A stretch of DNA of 64,000 nucleotides. Origin: Acidobacteriaceae bacterium. Its GTDB lineage: Bacteria; Acidobacteriota; Terriglobia; Terriglobales; Acidobacteriaceae. The stretch spans positions 6,650-70,649 of the forward strand of contig PLSM01000139.1 in the NCBI GenBank assembly GCA_003165075.1, in the 5' to 3' direction. Positions 36,366-45,091 of the stretch are shown piece after piece. Position 1 is the stretch's first letter. Each line of letters begins with the position of its first letter. The notes beneath the pieces were generated by a model. That model saw only the letters and a list, made by a program, of their open reading frames with translations. It searched no databases and was not told the origin of the DNA. The position numbers were made by a program, and so were the translations under genes.

Positions 36366-37472
36366 TCACTTGGCGGCATCGGCGGCGCTGAGTTCCTCGT
36401 CGGCGTGCTCGCTTTCCACCGCCACCTTGCGCAGGCTTACATGCTCAAACCGCGCCCAGATCAGGCCCACCGGAATGATTGCCAGGAAGGTAACCAGCAG
36501 CAGCGAGGCCGCGCAGGCGGTAGCTGCCTCAGCCGATGCGCCGATCAGGCCGGACAAGGCGGCAGCGACAAGCCCGATCTGTGTGAACCACCCAAGTATT
36601 GGCAATTGAACGATACTCGCCGTGCCGCTGGCGATCATCAGCAGCACACATTTCGGAGGAGTGATCGAGGCCAGTTCAGGACTGGCGGCGAATGCCTGGC
36701 AGGTGACGAAGTAGGATGCGGCAATCAGCACCCACATACCCAGCGAGAGTGAGGCCGTGACCGCAAACTCAGAAAACGAGCGCATGGTGTCAAGGCCGGA
36801 ATGGAAGGTGCGAATCTTTTCGCCGATCGCCGTCCCCAGCTTCTTTGAAACGAGGCCGAAACCGCGCTCGAAGAATGTGGCCACCACACCACCCCACAAG
36901 CGTACCGCGACCAGGAACAGCGCACCTGAAACGGTAAGCGCCAGTCCGCCGTAGCGGGCGAAAAACGCTGCCAGGAATGGAGAATGAAGCTCCATTGTAG
37001 AAACCATGGCTGAGTGGCTGGTTGCCTTAATCACTTCGGCTTCGGGAATCCAGAGCATAGCGATGGAGAAGATCAGGGCCATCGATCCGGCGTCGAAAAG
37101 ACGCTCCACAATGTACACGGCCAATTGAGAGCTGAGGGGCAGGCCCGTCTTCTTCGATACAAGGTAGGGGCGCACCGGATCGGCAACGCGGCCAATCAGC
37201 GCGATCGCAGTAAATCCGATCACCTGCGTCCCCAGAAGCGAAAGCGGATGCACCTTCTTGTTGTGCTTGAGGAGCAAGGCCCAGCGCACAGAGCGGAAAA
37301 TGTAGGCGGAATAAATAAAGACGACACCCAAAGCGATTTTGCGCCATTCGGCATGGGCCACCTGGGCTCGGAAGACGCCAAAGTCAAAGTGAAATCTCTG
37401 CCGGCCCCATGCGAAGAGCGCCACCAGCACAGCCAGCACAACCAAACCTGCAATCCACTGATGCTTCTTCAA
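36366..37472 (-). CDS. Lysylphosphatidylglycerol-synthase-TM/UPF0104-family flippase-like membrane protein
   Basis: 368 aa with eight or so membrane segments. Family marks are IYSAYIFRSVRWALLLKHNK near the N terminus, the conserved GFTAIALIGRVADPVRPYLV with its acidic and Arg residues, and YIVERLFDAG. Members are thought to translocate lipids or to be lipid-synthase membrane halves; here the catalytic aminoacyl-transfer half is absent. The TTG at 37472 has GGAG five bases upstream; a GTG at 37496 is an alternative. Its stop is eight bases from that of the convergent DUF502 gene. Confidence 0.8.
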   Translation of the reverse strand: MKKHQWIAGLVVLAVLVALFAWGRQRFHFDFGVFRAQVAHAEWRKIALGVVFIYSAYIFRSVRWALLLKHNKKVHPLSLLGTQVIGFTAIALIGRVADPVRPYLVSKKTGLPLSSQLAVYIVERLFDAGSMALIFSIAMLWIPEAEVIKATSHSAMVSTMELHSPFLAAFFARYGGLALTVSGALFLVAVRLWGGVVATFFERGFGLVSKKLGTAIGEKIRTFHSGLDTMRSFSEFAVTASLSLGMWVLIAASYFVTCQAFAASPELASITPPKCVLLMIASGTASIVQLPILGWFTQIGLVAAALSGLIGASAEAATACAASLLLVTFLAIIPVGLIWARFEHVSLRKVAVESEHADEELSAADAAK

Positions 37473-37590
37473 GCGTTCTCCGTTCCAATACCACACACCA
37501 ATTCTATTTCCTGGTGTCCTGTTTCAAGGAACTGGTTGCATAAACCGGTCTTTGAAAGAGCGCGATTCATCGGGGTGATCTTATCGGGGT

Positions 37591-37662
37591 CCCCAGCGAC
37601 ACGCGGGGCCCCCACGAACAGGTCTTCGTTCGTGGGGTGGGGACAGGTCTTCATCGCTGGGG
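37591..37662. repeat. Nested REP-like palindromes: one element inserted into another of the same family
   Basis: Outer element: CCCCAGCGAC (37591-37600) and, after the interruption, AGGTCTTC plus ATCGCTGGGG (37653-37662). Inner element: CCCCACGAAC (37610-37619), loop AGGTCTTC, GTTCGTGGGG (37628-37637), a perfect 10-bp stem. The inner insert (37602-37641) is flanked by GACA at 37598-37601 and again at 37642-37645. Removing the insert and one GACA restores a sequence differing by one base from the element at 24924-24951. Confidence 0.85.
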
Positions 37663-37771
37663 TGACCTTAAAGCGTGCCCGCCGAGCCTCCGCTTCAGAA
37701 TCTCGCCGTGCTTCCGCCGCCCCCACTGTGATATTCATGAGGACTCTCAGGATTATTGAGATTCGCACACC

Positions 37772-39037
37772 TTGCCGGCAACTATCCAATACTCTCGTCC
37801 GCGCATCAACCCCGCCGTTGCGACGTTTGCGTTGCTCCTCGGCCTGAACCTGCTCAACTACATCGACCGCTATATTCTGCCCGGCGAACTCTCGCTGGTC
37901 CAGAATGAATTTCATGCCACCGGGCAGCAGATGGGCGCGCTCACCACGGCGCTTTTTGTCTGCTATATGCTCACAGCACCCTTGACGGGCTGGCTCGGAG
38001 ACCGTTTCTCGCGCAAGCCGCTCATCATTTCCGGCGCGATCTTATGGAGCCTCGCCACGCTGGCCACAGCCTGGGTTCACGACTACTGGACTCTCTACCT
38101 TCGTCATGCCCTGGTCGGTGTGGGCGAGGCCACCTTCGGCATCTTTGCCCCAGCGGTGCTCGCCGATTTCTATCCTGAACGGGCTCGGAATCGCATCCTC
38201 TCCATCTTTTATCTTGCCATCCCCGTGGGCGCGGCGCTGGGCTATCTGGCGGGCGGACAATTGGGCACATTGTGGGGCTGGCGCGCGCCGTTCTTCGTCT
38301 GCGCCGTTCCGGGGCTCATCATTGCCGCTCTCTATGGCTGGATCGGCCGTGAGCCGCGGCGTGGCGCCAGCGACCATCTGAAACCTACCGCCGATCGGGC
38401 CACTGTCCTGGGGCTTTTCTCGAATCCGGCCTATCTCACGGCCACATTTGGATTGGCGACGCTTACCTTTGCCATGGGCGGCATCTCGAATTGGATGCCC
38501 GATTTCCTTCATAATCCCGTGGGTCTCTCCGTGGCCAACGCCAGCCTGGTTGTGGGAGCGATCACTGTGGTAGACGGCATTGCCGGAACCCTGGTGGGCG
38601 GCTGGATCGCCCAGCGCTGGCTTCGCACCAATCACCGCGCACTCTATCTGCTCTCGTTTTGGAGCGTCGCGCTCACTCTGCCCTTTGGTGCGCTGGTCTT
38701 CTTTGGCCCGCCCGCGTGGTCGGTGCCCGCTCTCTTTGCCGCCGAGTTCTTTCTCTTCCTCAATACAGGTCCGCTGAACGCCGCCATCGTCAACTCCGTT
38801 ACGGCGCCGGTCCGGGCCACGGCGGTCTCGTTTAACCTCTTCTGCATCCATGCATTCGGTGATGCATTTTCGCCGCAGATTATCGGCGCCATCAAAGACC
38901 GCTCCAACCTGCGTATTGGCTTAGGCGCCACCCTGGTCTTCCTGGTCATCTCATGCGTGATTCTTTGGGTGGGTGCGCGCTTTGCCCCTCCTCTTGAAGA
39001 GGTTCCTTCCCCTGCTGTTGATTCGGACAATCCTTAG
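37772..39037 (+). CDS. Major facilitator superfamily transporter, Spinster-like
   Basis: 421 aa with 12 membrane segments. The N-terminal NLLNYIDRYILPGELSLVQ and the loop GWLGDRFSRKPLIISG (MFS motif A) are those of the Spinster/sphingolipid-transporter-like subgroup. A second conserved block is RHALVGVGEATFGIFAPAVL. Substrate not known. The start is a TTG; no good ribosome binding site is seen directly before it. It lies downstream of the nested palindromes and upstream of the second GT2 gene, with 47 bases to that gene. Confidence 0.85.
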   Translation: MPATIQYSRPRINPAVATFALLLGLNLLNYIDRYILPGELSLVQNEFHATGQQMGALTTALFVCYMLTAPLTGWLGDRFSRKPLIISGAILWSLATLATAWVHDYWTLYLRHALVGVGEATFGIFAPAVLADFYPERARNRILSIFYLAIPVGAALGYLAGGQLGTLWGWRAPFFVCAVPGLIIAALYGWIGREPRRGASDHLKPTADRATVLGLFSNPAYLTATFGLATLTFAMGGISNWMPDFLHNPVGLSVANASLVVGAITVVDGIAGTLVGGWIAQRWLRTNHRALYLLSFWSVALTLPFGALVFFGPPAWSVPALFAAEFFLFLNTGPLNAAIVNSVTAPVRATAVSFNLFCIHAFGDAFSPQIIGAIKDRSNLRIGLGATLVFLVISCVILWVGARFAPPLEEVPSPAVDSDNP

Positions 39038-39084
39038 GACGCTCCAGCCATCCCGCATGCACCAGGTTCGGCGATACTGGCGGT

Positions 39085-40296
39085 ATGGTTCCAGTCGGCG
39101 CATTGGCGCGGCTCCTTGTTCTTCTTGATTGGACCTTGGCGATTGCCTGGCTGTGGCGAGCCGTCGCAACCTTGCGCGGAGTGCCTACTCTGCCCGACCT
39201 CACCGGCAAGGATGCCGCTAATTTACCGCCACTCGCCGACTGTGAGGGGCCGCATCTGTCGGTTATTGTTCCCGCATGCAACGAAGCGGCTTCCATCCAG
39301 GCCACGCTTCGCTCGCTGCTGGCGTCCACCGGCCTGCGGCTGCAGATCATTGCAGTCGATGATCGCTCCGGAGACCTTACAAGGCAGCGAATGGACGAGA
39401 TTGCGGCAGAGGCAGGTGCCGGCGGCGTGCCTCATGAACTGCGCGTCCTCAGCGTCCGCGCGCTACCTGCGGGCTGGCTTGGGAAGCCACATGCCATGGC
39501 TCTCGGCGCGCAGCAGTCCTCTGCGCCCTGGCTGCTGTTTACCGATGGCGATGTCCTGTTTCATCCCCAGGCGCTTGCGCTGGCTCTGCGTGAGGCGCTT
39601 GCGCAAAAGGCCGATCACCTTGCTCTCGTGCCCTCGCTCATCCTCCGCACCACGGGCGAGCGCGCCATGCTGGCGGCCATGCAGGCGCTGGCGCAGTGGA
39701 CCATCCGCCTGTGGAAGGTTCACGATTCCGGTGCAAAGGACTTCATCGGTATCGGCGGATTCAATCTGGTGCGCCGCGAGGTATACAGCCAGGTGGGCGG
39801 CTTTGAGTCGCTAAAGATGGAGGTGCTTGACGACCTGCGCTTTGGCTGGAAGGTGAAGCGCGCGGGATTTTCGCAACTCGTCGTTTTAGGACCGGGGCTG
39901 GTGCGCATTCGCTGGATCGATGGCGCATTCGCTGTGGTGCGGCTGGTTGAGAAGAACGGGTTTGCCGTCTACCGCTACAAGGTGTGGCTCCTGTTGCTGG
40001 CCTGCATGGGCCTTGCCGTCCAGGCCTTCTTGCCGCTGGTGGCCCTTGCTGCCGGTGGTTGGGCCTGGGCTGCAAGTCTGGTGACCTATGCCGGGATTGG
40101 CGTGGCCTATGCGGCCAATCGCCGTGTCACCCAGGTCTCGCCCTGGCTGGTGGTCTTCTTCGCTCCCGCAACAGCCATCGTAGCTTTCGCGTTTCTACGC
40201 TCCATGGTCCTCACGCTGGCACGCCGGGGTGTGGACTGGCGCGGTACACGTTATTCGCTGAAGGAACTGCGCCGCAATGTCGGCCGCGGCTGGTAA
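39085..40296 (+). CDS. Family 2 glycosyltransferase, membrane-anchored, paralogue of the 4008-5189 gene
   Basis: 403 aa. An N-terminal hydrophobic anchor (ALARLLVLLDWTLAIAWLW) is followed by the GT-A domain: LSVIVPACNEAASIQATLRS, IIAVDDRSGDLTRQRMD, the GWLGKPHAMALG loop, the DXD region PWLLFTDGDVLFHP and the VLDDLRFGWK segment with the probable base. Three membrane segments end the protein. The DXD here is DGD, versus DAD in the paralogue. The acceptor is unknown; a lipid-linked substrate is likely from the anchors. It follows the MFS gene closely. Confidence 0.85.
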   Translation: MVPVGALARLLVLLDWTLAIAWLWRAVATLRGVPTLPDLTGKDAANLPPLADCEGPHLSVIVPACNEAASIQATLRSLLASTGLRLQIIAVDDRSGDLTRQRMDEIAAEAGAGGVPHELRVLSVRALPAGWLGKPHAMALGAQQSSAPWLLFTDGDVLFHPQALALALREALAQKADHLALVPSLILRTTGERAMLAAMQALAQWTIRLWKVHDSGAKDFIGIGGFNLVRREVYSQVGGFESLKMEVLDDLRFGWKVKRAGFSQLVVLGPGLVRIRWIDGAFAVVRLVEKNGFAVYRYKVWLLLLACMGLAVQAFLPLVALAAGGWAWAASLVTYAGIGVAYAANRRVTQVSPWLVVFFAPATAIVAFAFLRSMVLTLARRGVDWRGTRYSLKELRRNVGRGW

Positions 40297-40304
40297 CGCG
40301 GCAG

Positions 40305-40841
40305 TTACTTTGACGGCTGCGTCTTCTTGTCCAGCGGCTCCTGGTCGCGGGAGTTCATAAAGCTCCGGTGCCCGCCCTGGCTTCGCAGGTTTGGATCGCC
40401 GACCGGCGGCCGTTCCTGGTCTCCTGCAAAGCCGCGCATCAACCGCGGATTCGGTTTGAATTTGGGCGGCCCACCGTAGAACTGCCGCGCATGGCTCAAG
40501 ACCATTCCTGCCCGCCCGTGCATGGGCCGCACAATGCCACGGATCTGCACGTCCATGTCGCGGTATTTACGCAGTTCGCCTACTTCGTCGCGATCCTCCC
40601 GCAGGCTCACAATGGTGAACCGGCAGCGCTCGTCCGGCGTATCGGGCGAGCAAACGTCCAGGTAGCGGGTTCCGTCCGGCATCTCCACCACTTCATAGAT
40701 ATGCGCCGTGATACACACATCCTTATTGGCGAATTTGGCGGCGTCATCAAGAGAGACGCAGGATTTTGGATGGGAAGCAAAAGCTGGCGGAAGCAGACAG
40801 AACCCGCACAGCACCAGCCAACCCAATCGGCGCAGAACCAT
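40305..40841 (-). CDS. Exported protein of unknown function
   Basis: 178 aa from the ATG at 40841, opening a signal peptide (MVLRRLGWLVLCGFCLLPPA, then FASHP). The mature protein has four cysteines within its first part (KSCVSLDDAAKFANKDVC, VCSPDTPDERC) that could form two disulfides. A beta-rich core (ITAHIYEVVEMPDGTRYLDV, YRDMDVQIRGIVRPMHGRAG) is reminiscent of small OB folds in exported proteins. The C-terminal 50 residues are polar. The upstream frame to 40934 is unlikely. No family is assigned. Confidence 0.6.
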   Translation of the reverse strand: MVLRRLGWLVLCGFCLLPPAFASHPKSCVSLDDAAKFANKDVCITAHIYEVVEMPDGTRYLDVCSPDTPDERCRFTIVSLREDRDEVGELRKYRDMDVQIRGIVRPMHGRAGMVLSHARQFYGGPPKFKPNPRLMRGFAGDQERPPVGDPNLRSQGGHRSFMNSRDQEPLDKKTQPSK

Positions 40842-40941
40842 CGCAAGTCTCCACGGGGAATGGAGCAAGCCTACCGCGAAGCGTGCGGAAATGAAAGTCC
40901 GCGCTGCGGATTCGGTGCGAAGTCTGGCAGGCAAATAAGAA

Positions 40942-41361
40942 TCAATAGTTGTATGTAGTCACCGAAACGGTAGTCGCAACAACCATTGGTTCGCCGTTCA
41001 GCAGATAGGGATTGTATTTATATTTGCGGACAGCGCCCATGACTGCCTTTTGCAGAGGCTTGGGACCCGAGATCAAAACGGGGTGCAGAACCTTTCCGTT
41101 CTTGCCGATCTCGATTCCGACTACCACCGTACCCCAGGACCGTGCACCCATTGTCGCGATCCTGAATGCCGGCTCAACCCTCTCCAGGAGCAGCGCCTGC
41201 GCCTCTCCAGGGGGAATGAATTTGTTGACGTTGTCCTTGAGCACCTGTTTGTAAAAGGCGCTCGATCGCATGCCGGTTGGAAAGCCTTGTATCTCCCCGG
41301 ATAGCGCAGGAACAAGAGCAAAACAAGCGAACACGATGAGAATGGCGGGCTTCATTGCCAT
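40942..41361 (-). CDS. Exported protein with TonB-like C-terminal domain
   Basis: 139 aa. A signal sequence (KPAILIVFACFALVPALSGE) replaces the usual TonB membrane anchor, so the product should be free in the periplasm. The C-terminal part has the TonB pattern: GTVVVGIEIGKNGKVLHPVL, SGPKPLQKAVMGAVRKYKYN, PYLLNGEPMVVATTVSVTTY. Such short TonB-domain proteins are frequent in acidobacteria, with unclear role. Starts at 41361 or 41355 are both possible. It ends 101 bases from the start of the preceding exported gene in the same direction. Confidence 0.75.
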   Translation of the reverse strand: MAMKPAILIVFACFALVPALSGEIQGFPTGMRSSAFYKQVLKDNVNKFIPPGEAQALLLERVEPAFRIATMGARSWGTVVVGIEIGKNGKVLHPVLISGPKPLQKAVMGAVRKYKYNPYLLNGEPMVVATTVSVTTYNY

Positions 41362-41452
41362 GCGAGTGTACGAGCACCGGCCTGCGAATGGAAGAGGCCG
41401 CGCAATGGCTCCCCGAAACCGTCCCGGCATCTTGCTTTCCTGGCTCCTGTCT

Positions 41453-42703
41453 CTAGCGGGCTTCCACCAGTTCCTCGTTTTTCGCGCCCTGCCCGTAGTG
41501 GCTTTCTACGTAGCGGTCCAGAATCTGCTTGAACTCGGCCACAATCGTGTCGCCGCGCAGGGTGGTATAGAGCTTTCCGTCCACATAGACTGGTGCTTTG
41601 GGCTCTTCGAACGTGCCGGGCAGGCTGATGCCCAGGTTGGCGTGCTTCGATTCTCCCGGCCCGTTCACCACGCACCCCATCACCGCCAGTTTCAGCTCTT
41701 CCACACCGGGGTACTTCTTGCGCCACTCGGGCATGGAGGTGCGCAGGTAGCTTTGAATCTGCTCTGCCAGCTCCTGGAAATAAGTGCTGGTGGTGCGCCC
41801 GCAGCCGGGACAACTGGTCACCTGCGGCATAAAGCTGCGGATCGAAAGCGATTGCAGAATCTGCTGTGCCGCCTGCACTTCCTCGGTGCGGTCTCCGCCT
41901 GGTTTGGGCGTGAGGCTTACGCGGATCGTGTCGCCGATCCCGCTCAGCAGCAGCGGCGCCAGCCCCGCGGTAGAAGCAATCAGCCCCTTCGATCCCATTC
42001 CTGCCTCGGTCAGGCCCAGGTGCAGGGGATAGTCGCAGCGCGCGGCCAGGTTGGTGTAGACGTCGATCAGATCGCGCACGCCGCTCACCTTGGCGGAGAG
42101 AATGATCTGGTCGTGGCCCAGCCCGTAGTGTTCGGCGGCCTTGGCTGACTCCAGCGCGCTCATCACCATGGCCTCCATCATCACCTCGCGGGCGGGCAGC
42201 GGGTCGGCCAGACGGCTGTTCTCATCCATCATCCGGGTCAAAAGCGAGTGGTCCAGCGAGCCCCAGTTCACGCCGATACGCACCGGCTTCTGGTTCTCAA
42301 CAGCGCACTCGATCATGACCTGAAAATTGTCGTTGTCCTTCTTGCCGATCGATGCGTTGCCGGGGTTGATGCGGTACTTGGCCAGTGTCCGCGCCGCCGC
42401 GGGGAACTTCTTCAGCAGCAGGTGGCCGTTATAGTGAAAGTCGCCGACGATGGGCACATGGATGCCGCGCTTGTCCAGGCCCTCCACAATGTGCGGAACT
42501 GCCGCGGCGGCGGCGTCGTTGTTCACCGTAACCCGCACAATCTCCGACCCCGCCAGTGCCAGGGCCGCCACCTGTTCGATGGTGCCGGCAACGTCCGCCG
42601 TGTCGGTGTTGGTCATCGACTGCACCACCACCGGAACCTCCCAGCCGACACGAACCTGACCGATTTTGACCGTACCCGTCTTCCTGCGCCGAATCTCCGC
42701 CAT
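41453..42703 (-). CDS. ispG: 4-hydroxy-3-methylbut-2-en-1-yl diphosphate synthase
   Basis: Penultimate enzyme of the non-mevalonate isoprenoid pathway, an iron-sulfur protein converting MEcPP to HMBPP. 416 aa. The N-terminal barrel shows [46 protein letters not shown] and [14 protein letters not shown]. The [4Fe-4S] ligands are the two cysteines of [10 protein letters not shown] and the third in [21 protein letters not shown] normal bacterial-length enzyme. The ATG at 42703 starts [20 protein letters not shown]. Confidence 0.97.
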   Translation of the reverse strand: MAEIRRRKTGTVKIGQVRVGWEVPVVVQSMTNTDTADVAGTIEQVAALALAGSEIVRVTVNNDAAAAAVPHIVEGLDKRGIHVPIVGDFHYNGHLLLKKFPAAARTLAKYRINPGNASIGKKDNDNFQVMIECAVENQKPVRIGVNWGSLDHSLLTRMMDENSRLADPLPAREVMMEAMVMSALESAKAAEHYGLGHDQIILSAKVSGVRDLIDVYTNLAARCDYPLHLGLTEAGMGSKGLIASTAGLAPLLLSGIGDTIRVSLTPKPGGDRTEEVQAAQQILQSLSIRSFMPQVTSCPGCGRTTSTYFQELAEQIQSYLRTSMPEWRKKYPGVEELKLAVMGCVVNGPGESKHANLGISLPGTFEEPKAPVYVDGKLYTTLRGDTIVAEFKQILDRYVESHYGQGAKNEELVEAR

Positions 42704-42970
42704 AACGACCTCTCATTCAGTTTACCTGTTTCGCAAGTTTCGTTGGAGCCGGTAGTAAACCTGCCCCCAGGCGGCCCCAGTTTACCGATCAGCCGTTATT
42801 TTGAAAGGGCGCGGCTTCAGAAGCTGTGGTCAATTCCCGTTTTGCCGGCACATTGACGAAGCCTTCTCGATTTGACAAGTCAGTGCTCTTCAAAACTGGC
42901 TCAGGTGCCCATGTCGGATGACTTGCGAAGAGGTGGAGAAGCTATAGTTGTGGGAAGTTCGGAGGCAACC

Positions 42971-43621
42971 ATGTTCGGTGCTGTCGCAGAATTCGTTTCC
43001 AATCAGGAGGGAGATTCAGCCAAGTTCATAGAGAAGGCGCGAGCGATTGCCATTGGCGTAGCCCTAGATTATGTGCCTGTGCGCCTCTACGTCGTCCGCA
43101 TTGACAACTGGTTTGGGCCGAAGTGGATGCACTTTGCGGGAAAGTTCACCGCCGGAAAGCGCCTTCGCGGTTTCCCTACTGTTGCTATCGGCGTTCACAA
43201 GACGCGCCTGCATGTACCGCCGTTTGTTCCCAGTCGCGTGGTGGGGCAGCGAGTATTTGTGGGTCCAGATTATGAGGAGACGATAGCCGCGGTGCCGCTG
43301 CATATCGGGTGTCCGAGCCAACAAGCACTTTCGCGGCGTATCGCGGACATCGATAAGGATGCAGCTTTTTTGTGGTTCAGTGGGGAATCGGAGGCGCAGA
43401 AGCGTGGGTCGGTAATGGTCTATCTGCCCGATGCTTTCGATGCGACCGCGCCTCGCCGGACCGGACTTCGCGACTGCGAAGCGTTTTACGTGGGATTCTC
43501 ACAGCGTGAAATGGGCTGGGAGCCAGCGATGCTGCGGGGGGTTTCGCGTGGCGAGGTGACACATCTTGAGGAGAGCGGTCGAGCTTTGATCGATAACCTG
43601 TCCTTCACGGTAAAACTGTGA
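42971..43621 (+). CDS. Protein of unknown function
   Basis: 216 aa. The start at 42971 is chosen because GGAGG (42961-42965) precedes it by five bases; the frame is open back to 42872. It is soluble, without signal or membrane segment. Notable stretches are DYVPVRLYVVRIDNWFGPKW, RLRGFPTVAIGVHKTRLHVP and AAFLWFSGESEAQKRGSVMV. No motif is recognised. The gene stands alone, divergent from ispG. Confidence 0.6.
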   Translation: MFGAVAEFVSNQEGDSAKFIEKARAIAIGVALDYVPVRLYVVRIDNWFGPKWMHFAGKFTAGKRLRGFPTVAIGVHKTRLHVPPFVPSRVVGQRVFVGPDYEETIAAVPLHIGCPSQQALSRRIADIDKDAAFLWFSGESEAQKRGSVMVYLPDAFDATAPRRTGLRDCEAFYVGFSQREMGWEPAMLRGVSRGEVTHLEESGRALIDNLSFTVKL

Positions 43622-43716
43622 AAGGGTGAGGCCGCCAGCAAGTTCCTGTTAGGACCGGTTCAGGTCCCGGCGGTGCCGCTCGCCCCCCGTACGTGCAAAC
43701 AGGTACAATAGCGGCT

Positions 43717-44283
43717 ATGTTGTACCGTCGCGTTCGCAGTTTTGCAGTCACTGCAGCCATCCTCCTGCTGGCTGCCGGAATTACCGTCTCCGCTCAGGAA
43801 AGTGCTCATCGCGGGCGCAAGTACAAGCCACCGCCGCCGACCTCGCGGATTGAAGTCACCATCCTCCGCAGCATCGATGGCAAGCCCATCGAGAACGCCT
43901 CGGTGATCTTCAAGCTCAAGGGCGATAAGGGCAACATGGAGTTGAAGACCAATGAGGATGGAAAGGCCGTGATCGACGTACTGCCCATCAATTCTGACGT
44001 GGAATTGCAGGTCATCGCCAAAGGCTTTCAGACCTATGGAGACGACTACAAGGTCGATAAGGACCAGATGGCGATTGAGATCAAGATGAATCGCCCGGGC
44101 GAGCAGTATTCGCTTTACAAGCAGCACGATCAAAAGGCGGATGCGGGAAAGAGCCCCGACAAGGACAAGACTGGGGACGCGAATAAGAACGCTGCCCCGA
44201 AAGATGCTGCCAAGGACAAGCCGGCCGAGTCCGCCAAACAAAATGATGCGCAGCCCGGCGCGGGTCAGCCCCAGCCGCAGTAG
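43717..44283 (+). CDS. Exported protein with one carboxypeptidase-regulatory-like domain and a charged tail
   Basis: 188 aa from the ATG at 43717. Signal peptide VRSFAVTAAILLLAAGITVS, cleaved near AQES. One Cna-B-like domain: RIEVTILRSIDGKPIENASV, TNEDGKAVIDVLPINSDVEL, QVIAKGFQTYGDDYKVD. The C-terminal 60 residues are low in complexity and rich in Lys, Asp, Ala and Pro (KDKTGDANKNAAPKDAAKDK). A small surface or periplasmic protein of unknown role. An upstream ATG at 43693 adds eight residues. Confidence 0.7.
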   Translation: MLYRRVRSFAVTAAILLLAAGITVSAQESAHRGRKYKPPPPTSRIEVTILRSIDGKPIENASVIFKLKGDKGNMELKTNEDGKAVIDVLPINSDVELQVIAKGFQTYGDDYKVDKDQMAIEIKMNRPGEQYSLYKQHDQKADAGKSPDKDKTGDANKNAAPKDAAKDKPAESAKQNDAQPGAGQPQPQ

Positions 44284-44301
44284 AGCTTCATCGGCTGATC
44301 G

Positions 44302-45072
44302 GTGCCCGTTGCCGTGGATTTCGCAGATAAGCCTGTGATGCCAACCCAAACCCTCAGCGGCAAATCGGCACTGGTCACCGGGGGTGCGCATCGCATCGGC
44401 CGCGAAATCGCCTTGGCGCTGGCTCGGGCGGGCGCTGATGTGACCATCACCTACAGGGCCTCCCGGCTCGATGCCACGCAAACTTCAAAAGATATTGCTG
44501 ATCTGGGCCGTCGCGCCCAAGCCGTCGAATGCGATGTGCGTTCCGAGGCTTCGGTGCGCCAGGCCATCGCCGCGACAGCCGCATTCCACGGGCGGCTGGA
44601 CCTGCTGGTAAATAATGCCGCGATCTTTGAGTCTGCTCCGCTCGACGGCATCAGCCTCGACCAATGGGACGCGGTCTTTGAAACCAATGCGCGCGGCCCG
44701 TTTCTGATGGCCCGGGAGGCGCTGGCTCATCTGCGCGCGTCCAAGGGAAGAATTGTGAACATCGGCTCTCTGGGCGGAATTCACGCCTGGGCCGGACACG
44801 CTCACTACTGTGCCTCAAAGGCGGCCCTGCACATGCTCACGCAGGCCATGGCCAAGTCGTTTGCCCCTGAGGTGAGTGTGAATTGCGTGGCGCCTGGCTG
44901 GATTGAGATGGATGAAAGCAAAGCCGCGGAAGCCTCCCGCTTTGCGGCCAGAACTCCCATGCAACGTAACGGCACAGGGAAGGATGTGGCGGAGGCTGTG
45001 CTCTATTTTGCGGCAGGTTCGGGCTTTGTCACCGGCCAAACTCTGGTCGTGGATGGCGGGCTGGGGCTATAG
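44302..45072 (+). CDS. Short-chain dehydrogenase/reductase, pteridine-reductase-like
   Basis: NAD(P)-dependent oxidoreductase of 256 aa. The cofactor site TGGAHRIGREIALALARAG has the Arg-Ile-Gly ending typical of pteridine reductases. The catalytic residues lie in LLVNNAAIFES, VNIGSLGGI (Ser) and HYCASKAALHML (Tyr-x-x-x-Lys), and the C terminus is GQTLVVDGGLGL. Substrate is not proven; reduction of a pterin would fit the PTPS/FolE genes at 5.3-6.9 kb. A GTG at 44302 and an ATG at 44338 are both possible starts. It lies 18 bases after the preceding gene. Confidence 0.85.
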   Translation: MPVAVDFADKPVMPTQTLSGKSALVTGGAHRIGREIALALARAGADVTITYRASRLDATQTSKDIADLGRRAQAVECDVRSEASVRQAIAATAAFHGRLDLLVNNAAIFESAPLDGISLDQWDAVFETNARGPFLMAREALAHLRASKGRIVNIGSLGGIHAWAGHAHYCASKAALHMLTQAMAKSFAPEVSVNCVAPGWIEMDESKAAEASRFAARTPMQRNGTGKDVAEAVLYFAAGSGFVTGQTLVVDGGLGL

Positions 45073-45091
45073 CTCTGGGCAAGGTTTCCGC

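Noticed and set aside
43660-44481. Minus-strand frame of 273 codons across 43660-44481
   Set aside because: It is antisense to the exported Cna-B-type protein and the SDR gene, whose motifs are clear. It has no start context.
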